A stretch of 64,000 nt of DNA. Source: Staphylococcus simiae (GTDB taxonomy: Bacteria; Bacillota; Bacilli; Staphylococcales; Staphylococcaceae). Position 1 is the first letter of the stretch; every line of letters starts with the position of its first letter. Made by a program: the position numbers and the translations under genes. The notes beneath the pieces were generated by a model. It did no database searches, was not told the DNA's origin, and saw only the letters and a program-made list of their open reading frames with translations. The stretch covers positions 16,614 to 80,613 of the forward strand of contig NZ_PPQR01000056.1 in assembly GCF_002902085.1 (NCBI RefSeq). The letters are read 5' to 3'. This document shows, one piece after another, positions 19,689 through 29,229 of this stretch.

Positions 19689-19892
19689 ATGGAAGTAAAC
19701 AAAATTATTTATATTCTACTGGCAATTTTTCTTGGTAGTTTCGGCGTCCATAAATTTTATGCAGGAAAAAATATGCAAGGCATATTACATCTTCTATTCT
19801 TTTGGACAGGAATACCACATATCTTAGCTATTATTAGTGCAGTGTTAACATTATTCAGACCATCTGATGAAAATGGCAATATCATGATGTAA
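19689..19892 (+). CDS. TM2 domain-containing small membrane protein
   Basis: A 67-residue protein with two hydrophobic helices joined by a short turn (YILLAIFLGSFGVHKFYAGK, then about 30-56) and the TM2 family motif GSFGVHKFYAGK. The family's function in bacteria is not established. AGGAGG lies eight bases before the ATG, and a hairpin terminator follows at 19903, so it is a free-standing unit inserted between the leftward priA and def-like operons. Confidence 0.9.
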   Translation: MEVNKIIYILLAIFLGSFGVHKFYAGKNMQGILHLLFFWTGIPHILAIISAVLTLFRPSDENGNIMM

Positions 19893-19902
19893 TTATAAAT
19901 AA

Positions 19903-19946
19903 AGACTTCAAACGGCCGAATCAAGGTCATTTGAAGTCTATTTTTG
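19903..19946 (+). terminator. terminator of the TM2 gene
   Basis: A 10-bp stem AGACTTCAAA / TTTGAAGTCT with a 17-base loop, followed by ATTTTTG. Confidence 0.85.
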
Positions 19947-20128
19947 TTCACTAACAAATTGGACTGATACATAATTTTTTCAAGCCTCACACCCCAGCTT
20001 GCATTGCTTGTTGAAACTGTAAGTACAGTTTCTCTGTGTTGGGTCCCTACCTCAGGAGTCTCGTCTTCAAAATAATTTGCGTGTTAAATTATTCTTTTTT
20101 ATTTATCAATCCTAAAAAATTGAGAACC
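19945..20128 (+). repeat. composite STAR-like repeat, copy with one hairpin module
   Basis: Left arm TGTTCACTAACAAATTGGAC..TACATAATT, one module from CCCCAGCTTGCATTGC to TCTGTGTTGGGTCCC, the block CCTCAGGAGTCTCG, and right arm TTTATCAATCC..TTGAGAACC. It is clearly the same element as 1360-1711 with two modules fewer. It lies between the TM2 gene and the priA stop. Confidence 0.8.
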
Positions 20129-20134
20129 CTTTTT

Positions 20135-22543
20135 TTACATCATTAGCTGTGGATCGATGTCAATTTTTAAAGATAGCTTGTCCTTAATATATTTATCATG
20201 ATAATAATCGTCTAAAAATTGAATTGCTTGAAGTAAACCAGGTTCACTTTTATATTTCACTAAAATTTGAAAACGGTATTCATTATTTATACGAGCAAGT
20301 GCTGCAGGTGATGGGCCAAGCACTAGTGCTCTATCAGTTAAATGTTGCACTAAAATTTGATGAACATGTTGTGATGCTTCCATCACTTTTTTCATGTTTT
20401 GGTGTGAAATAGTAAAATTAATTAAAAAATAATAGGGTGGATATTTCCCTAATTTTCTATATTGCATCTCTTTATGATAAAAAGTTAAGTAATCATTCTT
20501 TTGAACATCTAAAATAGCATAATGGTCTGGATTATATGTTTGTATAATAACTTGCCCTTCTTTGTCATGCCGGCCAGCTCGACCAGCTACTTGAGTTAGT
20601 AATTGATACGTACGTTCACTTGCTCTAAAATCAGGTAAATTTAACATTGTATCAGCATTTAATACACCAACTAAAGTAATGTTTGGAAAATCTAATCCTT
20701 TGGCAATCATTTGCGTACCTAGTAAAATATCACCCTTACCTTGTTCGAAATCTGATAGTAACTTTTCATGAGCACCCTTCCTAGAAGTTGTATCAACATC
20801 CATTCTTATTATGCGTGCCTGTTCAAATTCTTGTTGTAACAGTTCCTCTACTTTTTGAGTTCCTGTTCCAACTTGGCGTATATGTTCACTCTCACAATTA
20901 GGACAACTGTTTGGTGGTGTTTCTTGATAACCACAATAGTGACATTTTAATAAGTCTGTTGTCTTGTGATAAGTCAGTGAAATATCACAATTAGGACATT
21001 GCGGAACATAGCCACAATCACGACATAACATGAATGAAGCATACCCTCGTCGATTTAAAAAGAGCACGATTTGTTCATTTTTGTCTAAACGTAATTGAAT
21101 CGCTTGTCGTAATTCAATTGAAAACATTGAACGATTACCTTCACTCAATTCTTCACGCATATCCACAATATCAATTTTAGGTAACGCTTGATTATTAACC
21201 CGATTTGGAAGTGTTAACAATTGATAGACACCTTTTTCAGCTCTAGCATAACTTTCGAGACAAGGTGTTGCACTACCTAAAATAACCGGACAATGATGAT
21301 ATTCGCTACGCCATTGTGCAATTTCACGAGCATGATATCTTGGATAATCTTCTTGTTTATATGTAGATTCATGTTCTTCATCAATAATGATTAATCCTAA
21401 ATTCTTAAATGGTGCAAAGACACTTGAACGTGCGCCCACACTGACACGTGCTCTACCATCTCGAATTTTTTGCCATTCATCATAACGCTCTCCATTCGAT
21501 AATCCTGAATGTAAGACTGCGACATCGTCACCAAATCGACGCTTAAAACGTAGAACCATTTGTGGCGTTAATGCTATTTCTGGTACTAACATCATTGCTT
21601 GTTTATCTTGATTCAACACATCTTCAATAGTTTGTAAGTAGACCTCTGTTTTTCCTGAGCCAGTGACACCATGAAGTAAAAATGTTCGTTGTTCATGAGC
21701 AACAATTTTTTCTTTTATAGCATTATAAGCGCGTTGTTGATCAGCCGTTAACTGTCGTTTACTCTCTTGTTCAAAAATTCGCTCCGCAAACGGATTACGT
21801 TCAACAATGGCATCATATTTTTCTACGTAGCCTTTTTTGACTAAGGCATCTAAACTAGATTTTGAAAATCCCATATCATCTAAATCTGTTAAAAATACTA
21901 TTTTATGTCGTTCTTCTGTTAAATATGCGTATAAATCATATTGTTTAATATGTTTTTCTAATTGAGCTAACACATCATCTGGATTAAAACTATCTATAAT
22001 ACGTGCCGCTTTCTTAACTTTCTTTTTAATATTTTGCGATAAAATTGTTTCTTCCATCACTAAATCGTGTTGTAATAAGTCGATTAATTCGGTTATATCA
22101 TTATTTTTCTGTGCGTCTTTATAATTATAATAACCATGTCGATCAAATCGTTGAGCTAAATGATTGGGAATGTCTACACCTTCTATTAATTTAAATGCTT
22201 TATGGTATTTAGCTTTTATCGCACTCGGCAACATGACTTCTAACATTGAAATACGTTTAATAACATGTGTCGAACTCATCCATTCACTTAACTCAATGAG
22301 TTCAGGTGTTAATTCCGGTTTGATATCTTGAACTTCTTTAATTGCTTTCAATTTCTCTTGTTCGATATCTTCTGGTAGATCATTAACAATATCCATCACA
22401 TAACCTTGTATTGTTCTAGGTCCAAATGGCACAATGACTCGTATACCTTTTTGAACAACAGATTCAAGATGTTCAGGAATAATATAATCAAATTTAAAAT
22501 CAACACTTTTAGAAGGAATATCGACAATGACCTTTGCTATCAT
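20135..22543 (-). CDS. priA: primosomal replication restart helicase PriA
   Basis: PriA recognises stalled forks and reloads the replicative helicase. The 802-residue protein has the N-terminal DNA-binding domain, a DEAD-type helicase core with Walker A GVTGSGKTEVY and box DEEH, and the Zn-binding insert with eight cysteines (CRDCGYVPQCPNC and CHYC..CPNC). Helicase motifs V-VI (TQMIAKG, QVAGRAGR) follow. I start it at the ATG of MIAKVIVDIP, which overlaps the coaBC stop in TAATG; a form three codons longer is possible. PriA, coaBC and the downstream def-like/fmt genes form the usual translation and replication cluster. Confidence 0.95.
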   Translation of the reverse strand: MIAKVIVDIPSKSVDFKFDYIIPEHLESVVQKGIRVIVPFGPRTIQGYVMDIVNDLPEDIEQEKLKAIKEVQDIKPELTPELIELSEWMSSTHVIKRISMLEVMLPSAIKAKYHKAFKLIEGVDIPNHLAQRFDRHGYYNYKDAQKNNDITELIDLLQHDLVMEETILSQNIKKKVKKAARIIDSFNPDDVLAQLEKHIKQYDLYAYLTEERHKIVFLTDLDDMGFSKSSLDALVKKGYVEKYDAIVERNPFAERIFEQESKRQLTADQQRAYNAIKEKIVAHEQRTFLLHGVTGSGKTEVYLQTIEDVLNQDKQAMMLVPEIALTPQMVLRFKRRFGDDVAVLHSGLSNGERYDEWQKIRDGRARVSVGARSSVFAPFKNLGLIIIDEEHESTYKQEDYPRYHAREIAQWRSEYHHCPVILGSATPCLESYARAEKGVYQLLTLPNRVNNQALPKIDIVDMREELSEGNRSMFSIELRQAIQLRLDKNEQIVLFLNRRGYASFMLCRDCGYVPQCPNCDISLTYHKTTDLLKCHYCGYQETPPNSCPNCESEHIRQVGTGTQKVEELLQQEFEQARIIRMDVDTTSRKGAHEKLLSDFEQGKGDILLGTQMIAKGLDFPNITLVGVLNADTMLNLPDFRASERTYQLLTQVAGRAGRHDKEGQVIIQTYNPDHYAILDVQKNDYLTFYHKEMQYRKLGKYPPYYFLINFTISHQNMKKVMEASQHVHQILVQHLTDRALVLGPSPAALARINNEYRFQILVKYKSEPGLLQAIQFLDDYYHDKYIKDKLSLKIDIDPQLMM

Positions 22544-23742
22544 TATTGCCACCTAGTTTCTAATTCATCTAAAATTCGAGTTGCTAAGTCACTTTTACGA
22601 CCTTTCTTAATATATATGTGCTGTCCATCTTTAAAATGCATGGTCAATTCATTATCGTCCGAATTAAAGCCAATTGTTTGATCTCCAACATTATTTGAAA
22701 TAATGACATCAGCATTTTTCTTTTGTAATTTTTGTTCAGCATACGCATCAACATCTTTAGTCTCAGCAGCAAAACCAACTAAAAATTGACTTGTTTTATG
22801 TTCACCTAAATATTTTAAAATATCTACAGTACGTTTAAATGTTACAGATAAGTCACCATCTTGTTTCTTTAATTTATGTTCTAACACTTCTGACGGTGTA
22901 TAATCAGACACTGCAGCGGCTTTAACAACCATATCTTGATGTTCAAATCTATCTTTAACCGCTTCAAACATTTCTTGTGCACTTTGCACATGAATCATCT
23001 TAGCACCAGGTATATCTTCAAGTTGTGTTGGTCCTGTTACCAATGTGACATTAGCGCCACGATTCATCAATGCTTGTGCAATAGCAAATCCCATCTTTCC
23101 TGATGAACGATTAGATACAAAGCGTACTGGATCTATAACTTCTACAGTTGGACCTGCTGTTACGAGCACATTTTTACCATTAAATGAACTAGTTGATATG
23201 CGTTGTTGCGCTTTAAAATAATCATCTATAATTGAAACAATAGCTAAAGGTTCCTCCATACGCCCTTTGGCTACATAACCACACGCCAAATAACCACTAC
23301 CTGGTTCAATAAAATGATAACCATCATCTTTTAAAATCTTCATATTATGCTGAGTACGTTTGTTATTATACATATGTACATTCATAGCAGGAGCAACAAA
23401 TGTCGGCGTTTCTGTAGCTAGTAATGTAGAAGTTACCATGTCATCAGCAATACCAACACTTAATTTAGCTATTGTATTAGCTGTTGCAGGAGCAATAATA
23501 ATAGCATCAGCCCAATCACCTAATGCTACATGTTGAATTTCATGAGGATTTTCTTCAAGGAACGTATTGGTATAAACAACATTTCTACTAATAGCTTGAA
23601 ATGCTAATGGTGTGACAAATTGTTGTGCATTTTCTGTAAGCATGACACGTACTTCGTATCCTGTTTGTGTCAACTTACTAGTTAAATCAATCGCTTTATA
23701 TGCAGCAATACCACCTGTCACTGCCAACAAAATTTTCTTCAT
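22543..23742 (-). CDS. coaBC: bifunctional phosphopantothenoylcysteine decarboxylase/synthetase CoaBC
   Basis: This protein catalyses two coenzyme A biosynthesis steps: joining cysteine to phosphopantothenate (CoaB) and decarboxylating the product (CoaC). The CoaC flavoprotein half (about 1-180) has the N-terminal LAVTGGIAAYKA, the PAMNVHMY segment and the substrate-flap Cys in GYLACGYVAKG. The CoaB half starts near 185 with VLVTAGPTVE and RFVSNRSSGKMG. I start at the second ATG (MKKILLAVTG), giving 399 residues, because GGGAG lies seven bases before it and only one base before the upstream ATG. It overlaps priA by one base. Confidence 0.95.
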   Translation of the reverse strand: MKKILLAVTGGIAAYKAIDLTSKLTQTGYEVRVMLTENAQQFVTPLAFQAISRNVVYTNTFLEENPHEIQHVALGDWADAIIIAPATANTIAKLSVGIADDMVTSTLLATETPTFVAPAMNVHMYNNKRTQHNMKILKDDGYHFIEPGSGYLACGYVAKGRMEEPLAIVSIIDDYFKAQQRISTSSFNGKNVLVTAGPTVEVIDPVRFVSNRSSGKMGFAIAQALMNRGANVTLVTGPTQLEDIPGAKMIHVQSAQEMFEAVKDRFEHQDMVVKAAAVSDYTPSEVLEHKLKKQDGDLSVTFKRTVDILKYLGEHKTSQFLVGFAAETKDVDAYAEQKLQKKNADVIISNNVGDQTIGFNSDDNELTMHFKDGQHIYIKKGRKSDLATRILDELETRWQ

Positions 23743-23830
23743 ATTCATTCTCCCTTAAAAATATGTTATCTACTATTATATATATTTAAACGCTGTATAA
23801 TGTGTCGTTTGTTATAATTCACTCATACGT

Positions 23831-23935
23831 CTTAGAGCTAGTTAAATTTTTAAATTTTACTAGCTCTTATGCAATTGTTGCGCTAGCAATCAATTGTATT
23901 CCTTTATGTTAAATTTTTAAATTTTACTAGCTCTT
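23831..23935. repeat. 28-bp direct repeat pair with nested hairpins
   Basis: The 28 bases from GTTAAATTTTT to ACTAGCTCTT occur identically at 23841-23868 and 23908-23935. The first copy, with the preceding AGAGCTA, forms a hairpin AGAGCTAGT / ACTAGCTCT. Between the copies lies a second palindrome, CAATTGTTGC / GCAATCAATTG. Confidence 0.8.
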
Positions 23936-23992
23936 GCCCAACTTGTATTGCATGAAAAAACTAGTTACCCAGTTTTTCTATGTTGGGGCCCT
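23935..23992 (+). repeat. solitary STAR-like hairpin module
   Basis: TGCCCAACTTGTATTGCATG, then AAAAAACTAGTTACCCAGTTTTTC as hairpin, then TATGTTGGGGCCC, which fits the STAR core best of all copies. The inverted-end arms seen at 1360 and 19945 are missing. Confidence 0.7.
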
Positions 23993-24040
23993 GCATTGCA
24001 TGTTAGAGTTTCTGCTATCTTGATAGCTAGAAAATCTTAT

Positions 24041-24203
24041 GAACCTGGGACATAAAGCATTTATACTTAATATTAAGCATTTGGCAGTAACTGTCTGATT
24101 TGTAAAATGTTGATTTATCAACGTTTTACAAACCTAGTCAGTTTTGCCGGGGTGGGACTACGAAATAATTTGTTTTGAAAAAATTATTTCTGTCCCACTC
24201 CCA
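24041..24203 (+). repeat. intergenic repeat family A, copy 3
   Basis: GAACCTGGGACATAAAGC, the TTTGGCAGTAACTGTCTG core, the TTGATTTATCAA palindrome, the CCTAGTCAGTTTTGCCGGGG block and a terminal hairpin GGGTGGGACTACG / CTGTCCCACTCCC. Confidence 0.85.
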
Positions 24204-24467
24204 AACCTTATTCGTAGCAACTGTAATTCTTTAAATTTTTTACGACGGTTTCACCCAGCCCGAAAAGATTGTCTAGGATTGTGACACATGACAGTACCAT
24301 CATTTAAAAATTCAAATAATTACGGTTAATTACTTCATTTATCAGTATAAAATGCTGTTTGTAAAAGACTCATGTTTAGTTAAGATTAGTGTGATGTAGT
24401 CAAACACAAATTTATATTTATTATACATCAAAATCTGGGTAAATTAAAAAGCAGTGCTTTATATTGT

Positions 24468-24507
24468 AAAAAAACAAACCTAACATTTGTATGATGTAGG
24501 TTTGTTT
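24468..24507 (-). terminator. rpoZ/gmk operon terminator
   Basis: Minus-strand hairpin AAACAAACCTACA / TGTTAGGTTTGTTT followed by T7, about 30 bases after the rpoZ stop. Confidence 0.9.
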
Positions 24508-24535
24508 GAGATGACACATTGTGACTATTTATGTC

Positions 24536-24747
24536 CTATCCGTAGTAATCGCTAGAAATAATAGGACGAATCTTGCCGTCTGCAATTTCTTCTAAAGCTT
24601 TACCAACTGGTTTATATGAATGATATTCTGTTAATAATGCTGTTTCAGGATGCTCATCTAATTCACGAGCTCTTTTTGCTGCAGTAGTTGCAATTAAATA
24701 CTTCGATTTAATTTGTTCAGTTAATTGATTTAACGGTGGATTTAACA

Positions 24748-24748
<1 letters not shown>
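24536..24748 (-). CDS. rpoZ: RNA polymerase omega subunit
   Basis: A 70-residue omega subunit that helps assemble and stabilise RNA polymerase at the beta-prime subunit. The conserved block KYLIATTAAKRARELDE and the SYKPVGKALEEIADGKI segment are present. The ATG overlaps the gmk stop by one base (TAATG), so the two are translated together. Length is normal for staphylococci. Confidence 0.95.
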
Positions 24749-25677
<929 letters not shown>

Positions 25678-27375
25678 ATGGCATATGATGGTTTATTTAC
25701 AAAAAAAATGGTGGAATCTTTACAATTTTTAATTTCTGGGCGCATTCATAAAATTAATCAACCAGACAATGATACGATCATCATGGTTGTACGACAAAAT
25801 CGTCAAAATCATCAATTATTATTATCAATTCACCCAAGCTTTTCAAGATTACAACTTACAAATAAAAAATATGATAATCCATTTAACCCACCTATGTTTG
25901 CACGTGTTTTTCGTAAGCACTTAGAAGGTGGCATCATCGAAGATATTCGTCAAATTGGTAATGACCGACGTGTCGAAATCGATATTAAAAGTAAAGATGA
26001 AATTGGCGATACTACCTATCGTACCGTGATATTAGAAATCATGGGTAAACATAGTAATTTAATATTAGTAGATAACAATTATAAAATTATCGAAGGCTTT
26101 AAACACTTAACGCCTAATACAAATCTTTATCGTACTGTAATGCCTGGTTTTAAATATGAGGCACCACCTACTCAGCATAAAGTTAACCCTTATGATGTCA
26201 ATGGTAAAGAAGTCTTACAATATATAGATTTTAATAGTGGTAATATTGCCAAACAGTTATTAAATCACTTCGAAGGTTTCAGTCCACTTATTACTAATGA
26301 AATTGTAAGTCGTCGTCATTTTATGACAACTGAGACCTTACCAGAAGCATTTGATGAAGTAATGGCTGAGACAACTTTAGACCCTATTCCGGTTTTCCAT
26401 AAAAATCATGACAGTGGTAAAGAAGATTTCTATTTTATGAAGTTAAATCAATTTTATGATGATATGGTCATCTATGATTCTTTAAATGATTTATTAGATC
26501 GTTATTTTGATGCTCGTGGTGAACGTGAAAGAGTTAAGCAACGTGCGAATGACTTAGTTAAATTTGTACAACAACAGTTACACAAATATCAAAATAAATT
26601 ATCTAAATTAATAGATGAATATGAAAATGCTAAAAATAAAGATACCGAGCAACTTTACGGAGAATTAATTACGGCGAATATTTATCGCATTAAACAAGGT
26701 GATAAAGAAGTTATAGCAACAAATTATTATACCAATGAAGACATAACAATTCCTTTAAATCCTACTAAGTCACCTGCAGCTAATGCTCAGTATTATTATA
26801 AACAATACAATCGTATGAAAACGCGTGAGCATGAATTAACACATCAAATTAATTTAACTAGAGAAAATATCGATTATTTTAGTAATATCGAGCAACAATT
26901 ACAACATATCACTGTGTCTGAAATAGATGATATTAGAGATGAACTTGCTGAACAAGGCTTTATGAAGCAACGTAAAAATGCCACAAAAAAGAAAAAAGAG
27001 CAAATACAATTGCAAGAATATATCTCAAGTGATGGTGATACTATATTAGTAGGTAAAAATAATAAACAAAATGATTATTTAACTAATAAAAAAGCTAAGA
27101 AATCATATATTTGGTTGCATACTAAAGATATACCTGGGTCACATGTAGTCATTTTAAATGATGATCCAAGTGAAGAAACAATTAAAGAAGCGGCGATGTT
27201 AGCAGGTTACTTTTCAAAAGCAGGAAACTCTGGACAAATACCTGTGGACTATACATTAATTAAACATGTTCATAAACCATCCGGAGCTAAACCTGGGTTT
27301 GTAACTTATGATAACCAAAAAACGCTTTATGCAACACCAGACTATGAACATATTCAACAAATGCGTGTAAAATAA
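25678..27375 (+). CDS. rqcH: ribosome quality control protein RqcH (NFACT/FbpA family)
   Basis: RqcH binds 50S subunits carrying stalled nascent chains and adds C-terminal alanine tails as a degradation tag. The 565-residue protein has the NFACT-N domain (MAYDGLFTKKMVESL, with DRRVEIDIKSKDEIG), a long coiled-coil middle (about 275-425) and the C-terminal NFACT-R domain with HTKDIPGSHVVI. Older annotations call it fibronectin-binding protein A-like. I start at the ATG of MAYDGLF: GGTGG lies ten bases before it and only one before the upstream ATG. It is a single gene, closed by a family A repeat that doubles as a hairpin. Confidence 0.95.
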   Translation: MAYDGLFTKKMVESLQFLISGRIHKINQPDNDTIIMVVRQNRQNHQLLLSIHPSFSRLQLTNKKYDNPFNPPMFARVFRKHLEGGIIEDIRQIGNDRRVEIDIKSKDEIGDTTYRTVILEIMGKHSNLILVDNNYKIIEGFKHLTPNTNLYRTVMPGFKYEAPPTQHKVNPYDVNGKEVLQYIDFNSGNIAKQLLNHFEGFSPLITNEIVSRRHFMTTETLPEAFDEVMAETTLDPIPVFHKNHDSGKEDFYFMKLNQFYDDMVIYDSLNDLLDRYFDARGERERVKQRANDLVKFVQQQLHKYQNKLSKLIDEYENAKNKDTEQLYGELITANIYRIKQGDKEVIATNYYTNEDITIPLNPTKSPAANAQYYYKQYNRMKTREHELTHQINLTRENIDYFSNIEQQLQHITVSEIDDIRDELAEQGFMKQRKNATKKKKEQIQLQEYISSDGDTILVGKNNKQNDYLTNKKAKKSYIWLHTKDIPGSHVVILNDDPSEETIKEAAMLAGYFSKAGNSGQIPVDYTLIKHVHKPSGAKPGFVTYDNQKTLYATPDYEHIQQMRVK

Positions 27376-27379
27376 TAAA

Positions 27380-27530
27380 GAGCCTTGGAACATAATCATT
27401 CCAGACTTAAATTCAATCATTTGGCAGTAACTGTCTGGTTTGTAAAATGTTGATAAATCAACGTTTTACAAACCTAGTCAGTCTTGCCGGAGTGGGATTA
27501 CGAAATAAATTTTATTTCTATTCCACTCCC
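27380..27530 (+). repeat. intergenic repeat family A, copy 4, placed as a convergent terminator
   Basis: It starts five bases after the rqcH stop and ends eight bases before the stop of the opposite gene. The terminal hairpin AGTGGGATTACGAAATAAA / TTATTTCTATTCCACT could end transcription from either side. Confidence 0.8.
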
Positions 27531-27537
27531 ATTTTTA

Positions 27538-27939
27538 TTATTCCGGTAATGCTAGTTGAAAACTAACACCAAATTTGTCTTGTACCCATGCAAATTCTCT
27601 ATATGGTGGCATTTCAGTTTTAGGCATTAATATTGCACCTTCTTTTTTCAAACCGTTAAATAAGCGCTCCATTTCTAACGTATCCTTAACGGTTACAAAT
27701 AAGGAAATAGCTGGGTTCATTGGCAATTCGGTACCACTATTTGCGTCTATTGCCATAAATACTTGTCCATTTAATGTGAAAATAGAATGTTGAACTGTAC
27801 CAGGATCTCCCGGACCATTGTCATCATACTTTGCCATCGTAATAATCTCACTGTCTTCAAATAAACTTGTATATAATTTTACAGCTTCTTCTGCTTGATT
27901 ATTAAACATTAAAAATGTTGTGATTTTTGGGATTTCCAT
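27538..27939 (-). CDS. VOC superfamily protein, PhnB/3-demethylubiquinone methyltransferase-like
   Basis: A 133-residue protein of the VOC (glyoxalase/dioxygenase) fold in the PhnB-like subgroup. It opens with KITTFLMFNNQAEEAVKLY and contains the GTVQHSIFTLNGQVFMAID strand and the C-terminal FAWVQDKFGVSFQLALPE. Database names mentioning ubiquinone methyltransferase are misleading; the true substrate is unknown. GGAGGG lies before the ATG. It is a stand-alone gene convergent with rqcH. Confidence 0.85.
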   Translation of the reverse strand: MEIPKITTFLMFNNQAEEAVKLYTSLFEDSEIITMAKYDDNGPGDPGTVQHSIFTLNGQVFMAIDANSGTELPMNPAISLFVTVKDTLEMERLFNGLKKEGAILMPKTEMPPYREFAWVQDKFGVSFQLALPE

Positions 27940-28140
27940 TTATAACCCTCCAACTTTGCCATTAATTTCTTTCATCATTAGTTTAACACGACTTTCTCAT
28001 ATTTGTAGAACAATATATTTAAAAAGTCATTCATTCAAATCGTTATATACATTACTATGAAATGACTTTAGTAAGTTAAACAATTTAATTATAGATACTT
28101 ACCACAATACAATGTAATAACCTAACATAAGCGTTTACAT

Positions 28141-28169
28141 TTCGCATTATTTTACTTTTCTATTATAAT
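28141..28169 (+). promoter_or_regulatory. promoter of the 27-residue membrane peptide gene
   Basis: TTCGCA (28141-28146) and a perfect TATAAT (28164-28169) are separated by exactly 17 bases. A start near 28176 would leave a 22-base leader before the ATG. Confidence 0.65.
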
Positions 28170-28197
28170 ACTAAATAAGCAATAAGGAGGCTTTATT

Positions 28198-28281
28198 ATG
28201 TTACATTATGTTATTCCTATCTTAGCGTTACTCATCGTATTACTCATTGGTTGGATACTGGTAAAATTAATTATTCGCTAA
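28198..28281 (+). CDS. 27-residue single-pass membrane peptide, unrecognised
   Basis: A short ORF encodes MLHYVIPILALL... ending VKLIIR*: about 20 consecutive hydrophobic residues followed by a basic tail (Lys, Arg), the layout of a small single-pass membrane peptide. AAGGAGG lies seven bases before the ATG, a 17-base-spaced promoter lies upstream, and a strong hairpin follows the stop by 17 bases, so it is a complete transcription unit. It points opposite to its neighbours. I do not recognise a family. A regulatory or accessory membrane peptide, a type I toxin-like peptide, or a misread leader are all possible. Confidence 0.7.
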   Translation: MLHYVIPILALLIVLLIGWILVKLIIR

Positions 28282-28298
28282 TATCCAATTTAAAATAA

Positions 28299-28368
28299 TA
28301 AAAGCTATAATAACTGTCTTCAAAGAAGTATTTAATACACTTTATTGAAGATGTTATTATAGCTTTTT
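28299..28368. terminator. bidirectional terminator
   Basis: Stem AAAAGCTATAATAAC / GTTATTATAGCTTTT with an inner pairing TCTTCAA / TTGAAGA. It has T6 to the right, and on the minus strand TTTTATTATTTT follows. It ends the small membrane peptide gene and the leftward 28385/pyr transcript. Confidence 0.85.
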
Positions 28369-28384
28369 TAGATGTTATTAATGT

Positions 28385-28588
28385 TTAAATGTGACCTTGA
28401 TCTCGTAAGACATTTTTGACGTGTTTAAATAAGTCTTCATTATTATTTTTATCGAATTGTACTTCGTTCATTTCAGTTTCACTTTGTTGAAGTTGTTCTT
28501 TAGAGTGGTTAGAATCGTTTGAATGATTAATAAATTCATTGCAATGTTTAATTTTAGCATATAAATTCTTAGTTTGTTGTTCATTCAT
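28385..28588 (-). CDS. small acidic hypothetical protein downstream of pyrE
   Basis: A 67-residue hydrophilic, probably helical protein rich in Asn, Gln, Glu and Lys, with no membrane segment or known motif. It reads MNEQQTKNLYAKIKH... and ends KNVLRDQGHI. I prefer the second ATG because AAAGGGG lies ten bases upstream of it but only one base from the first ATG (28597). It begins about 30 bases after pyrE and shares its terminator, so it is likely the last gene of the pyr operon transcript. A similar ORF exists in S. aureus as I recall. Function unknown. Confidence 0.75.
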   Translation of the reverse strand: MNEQQTKNLYAKIKHCNEFINHSNDSNHSKEQLQQSETEMNEVQFDKNNNEDLFKHVKNVLRDQGHI

Positions 28589-28617
28589 ATTAAACATTCC
28601 CCTTTCTAAAGACTATC

Positions 28618-29229
28618 TTATGCTAAGTTGTCTCTCCATTCAACTAATGTCTTAATATCATCTTTCGTAATCTTGCCTTCATCTTCAGCAACTTCAATTA
28701 ATTCATTGTAATTACTTAATGTATAGAATGGCAAATCTGCATTTTTAAACGTATCATCTGCTTTTTTTAAACCGTATGTGAAAATTGCTATGACACCAAG
28801 AACATCAGCACCAGCTTCTTTTAATGCATCAACAGCAGTAATTGATGAGCCACCTGTAGATATTAAATCTTCTACAACGACCACTTTTTTACCTTTACTA
28901 TTGGCACCTTCAATTTGATTTTGTTTGCCATGACTTTTACTTGATGAACGTACATAGTTCATTGGTAATTTTAATTCTTCAGCGATAAAAGCTGCATGAG
29001 GAATACCAGCTGTTGCTGTACCTGAAATAATTTCTGCATCTGGGAATTGTGCTTCAATTAATTTAATTAAACCATCACGAATAGCACCACGAACTAATGG
29101 GTAACCCAATGTAACACGATTATCACAATAAATTGGTGATTTTATTCCTGAACTCCATGTATATAAATCATTCGGTGATAGTGTCACCGCTTCTATATCT
29201 AATAATGCTTTTGCAATTGCTTTTGCCAT
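28618..29229 (-). CDS. pyrE: orotate phosphoribosyltransferase
   Basis: Transfers ribose-5-phosphate from PRPP to orotate, making OMP. The 203-residue protein carries the PRPP-binding signature [13 protein letters not shown] and the catalytic loop region [16 protein letters not shown] start it at the ATG of [11 protein letters not shown], which shares one base with the pyrF stop (TAATG). A track of four extra upstream codons inside pyrF is less likely. It is the last enzyme gene of the pyr operon. Confidence 0.95.
   Translation of the reverse strand: MAKAIAKALLDIEAVTLSPNDLYTWSSGIKSPIYCDNRVTLGYPLVRGAIRDGLIKLIEAQFPDAEIISGTATAGIPHAAFIAEELKLPMNYVRSSSKSHGKQNQIEGANSKGKKVVVVEDLISTGGSSITAVDALKEAGADVLGVIAIFTYGLKKADDTFKNADLPFYTLSNYNELIEVAEDEGKITKDDIKTLVEWRDNLA

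Larger units (their letters stand above)
23743..24535. other. 790-bp repeat-rich stretch between coaBC and rpoZ
   Basis: I see no gene here. It contains two identical 28-bp direct repeats (23841-23868, 23908-23935), a lone STAR-like module (23935-23992), a family A repeat (24041-24203) and the rpoZ terminator (24468-24507). In compact staphylococcal operons coaBC and rpoZ are normally close neighbours, so the gap has been filled by repeats. Confidence 0.7.
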
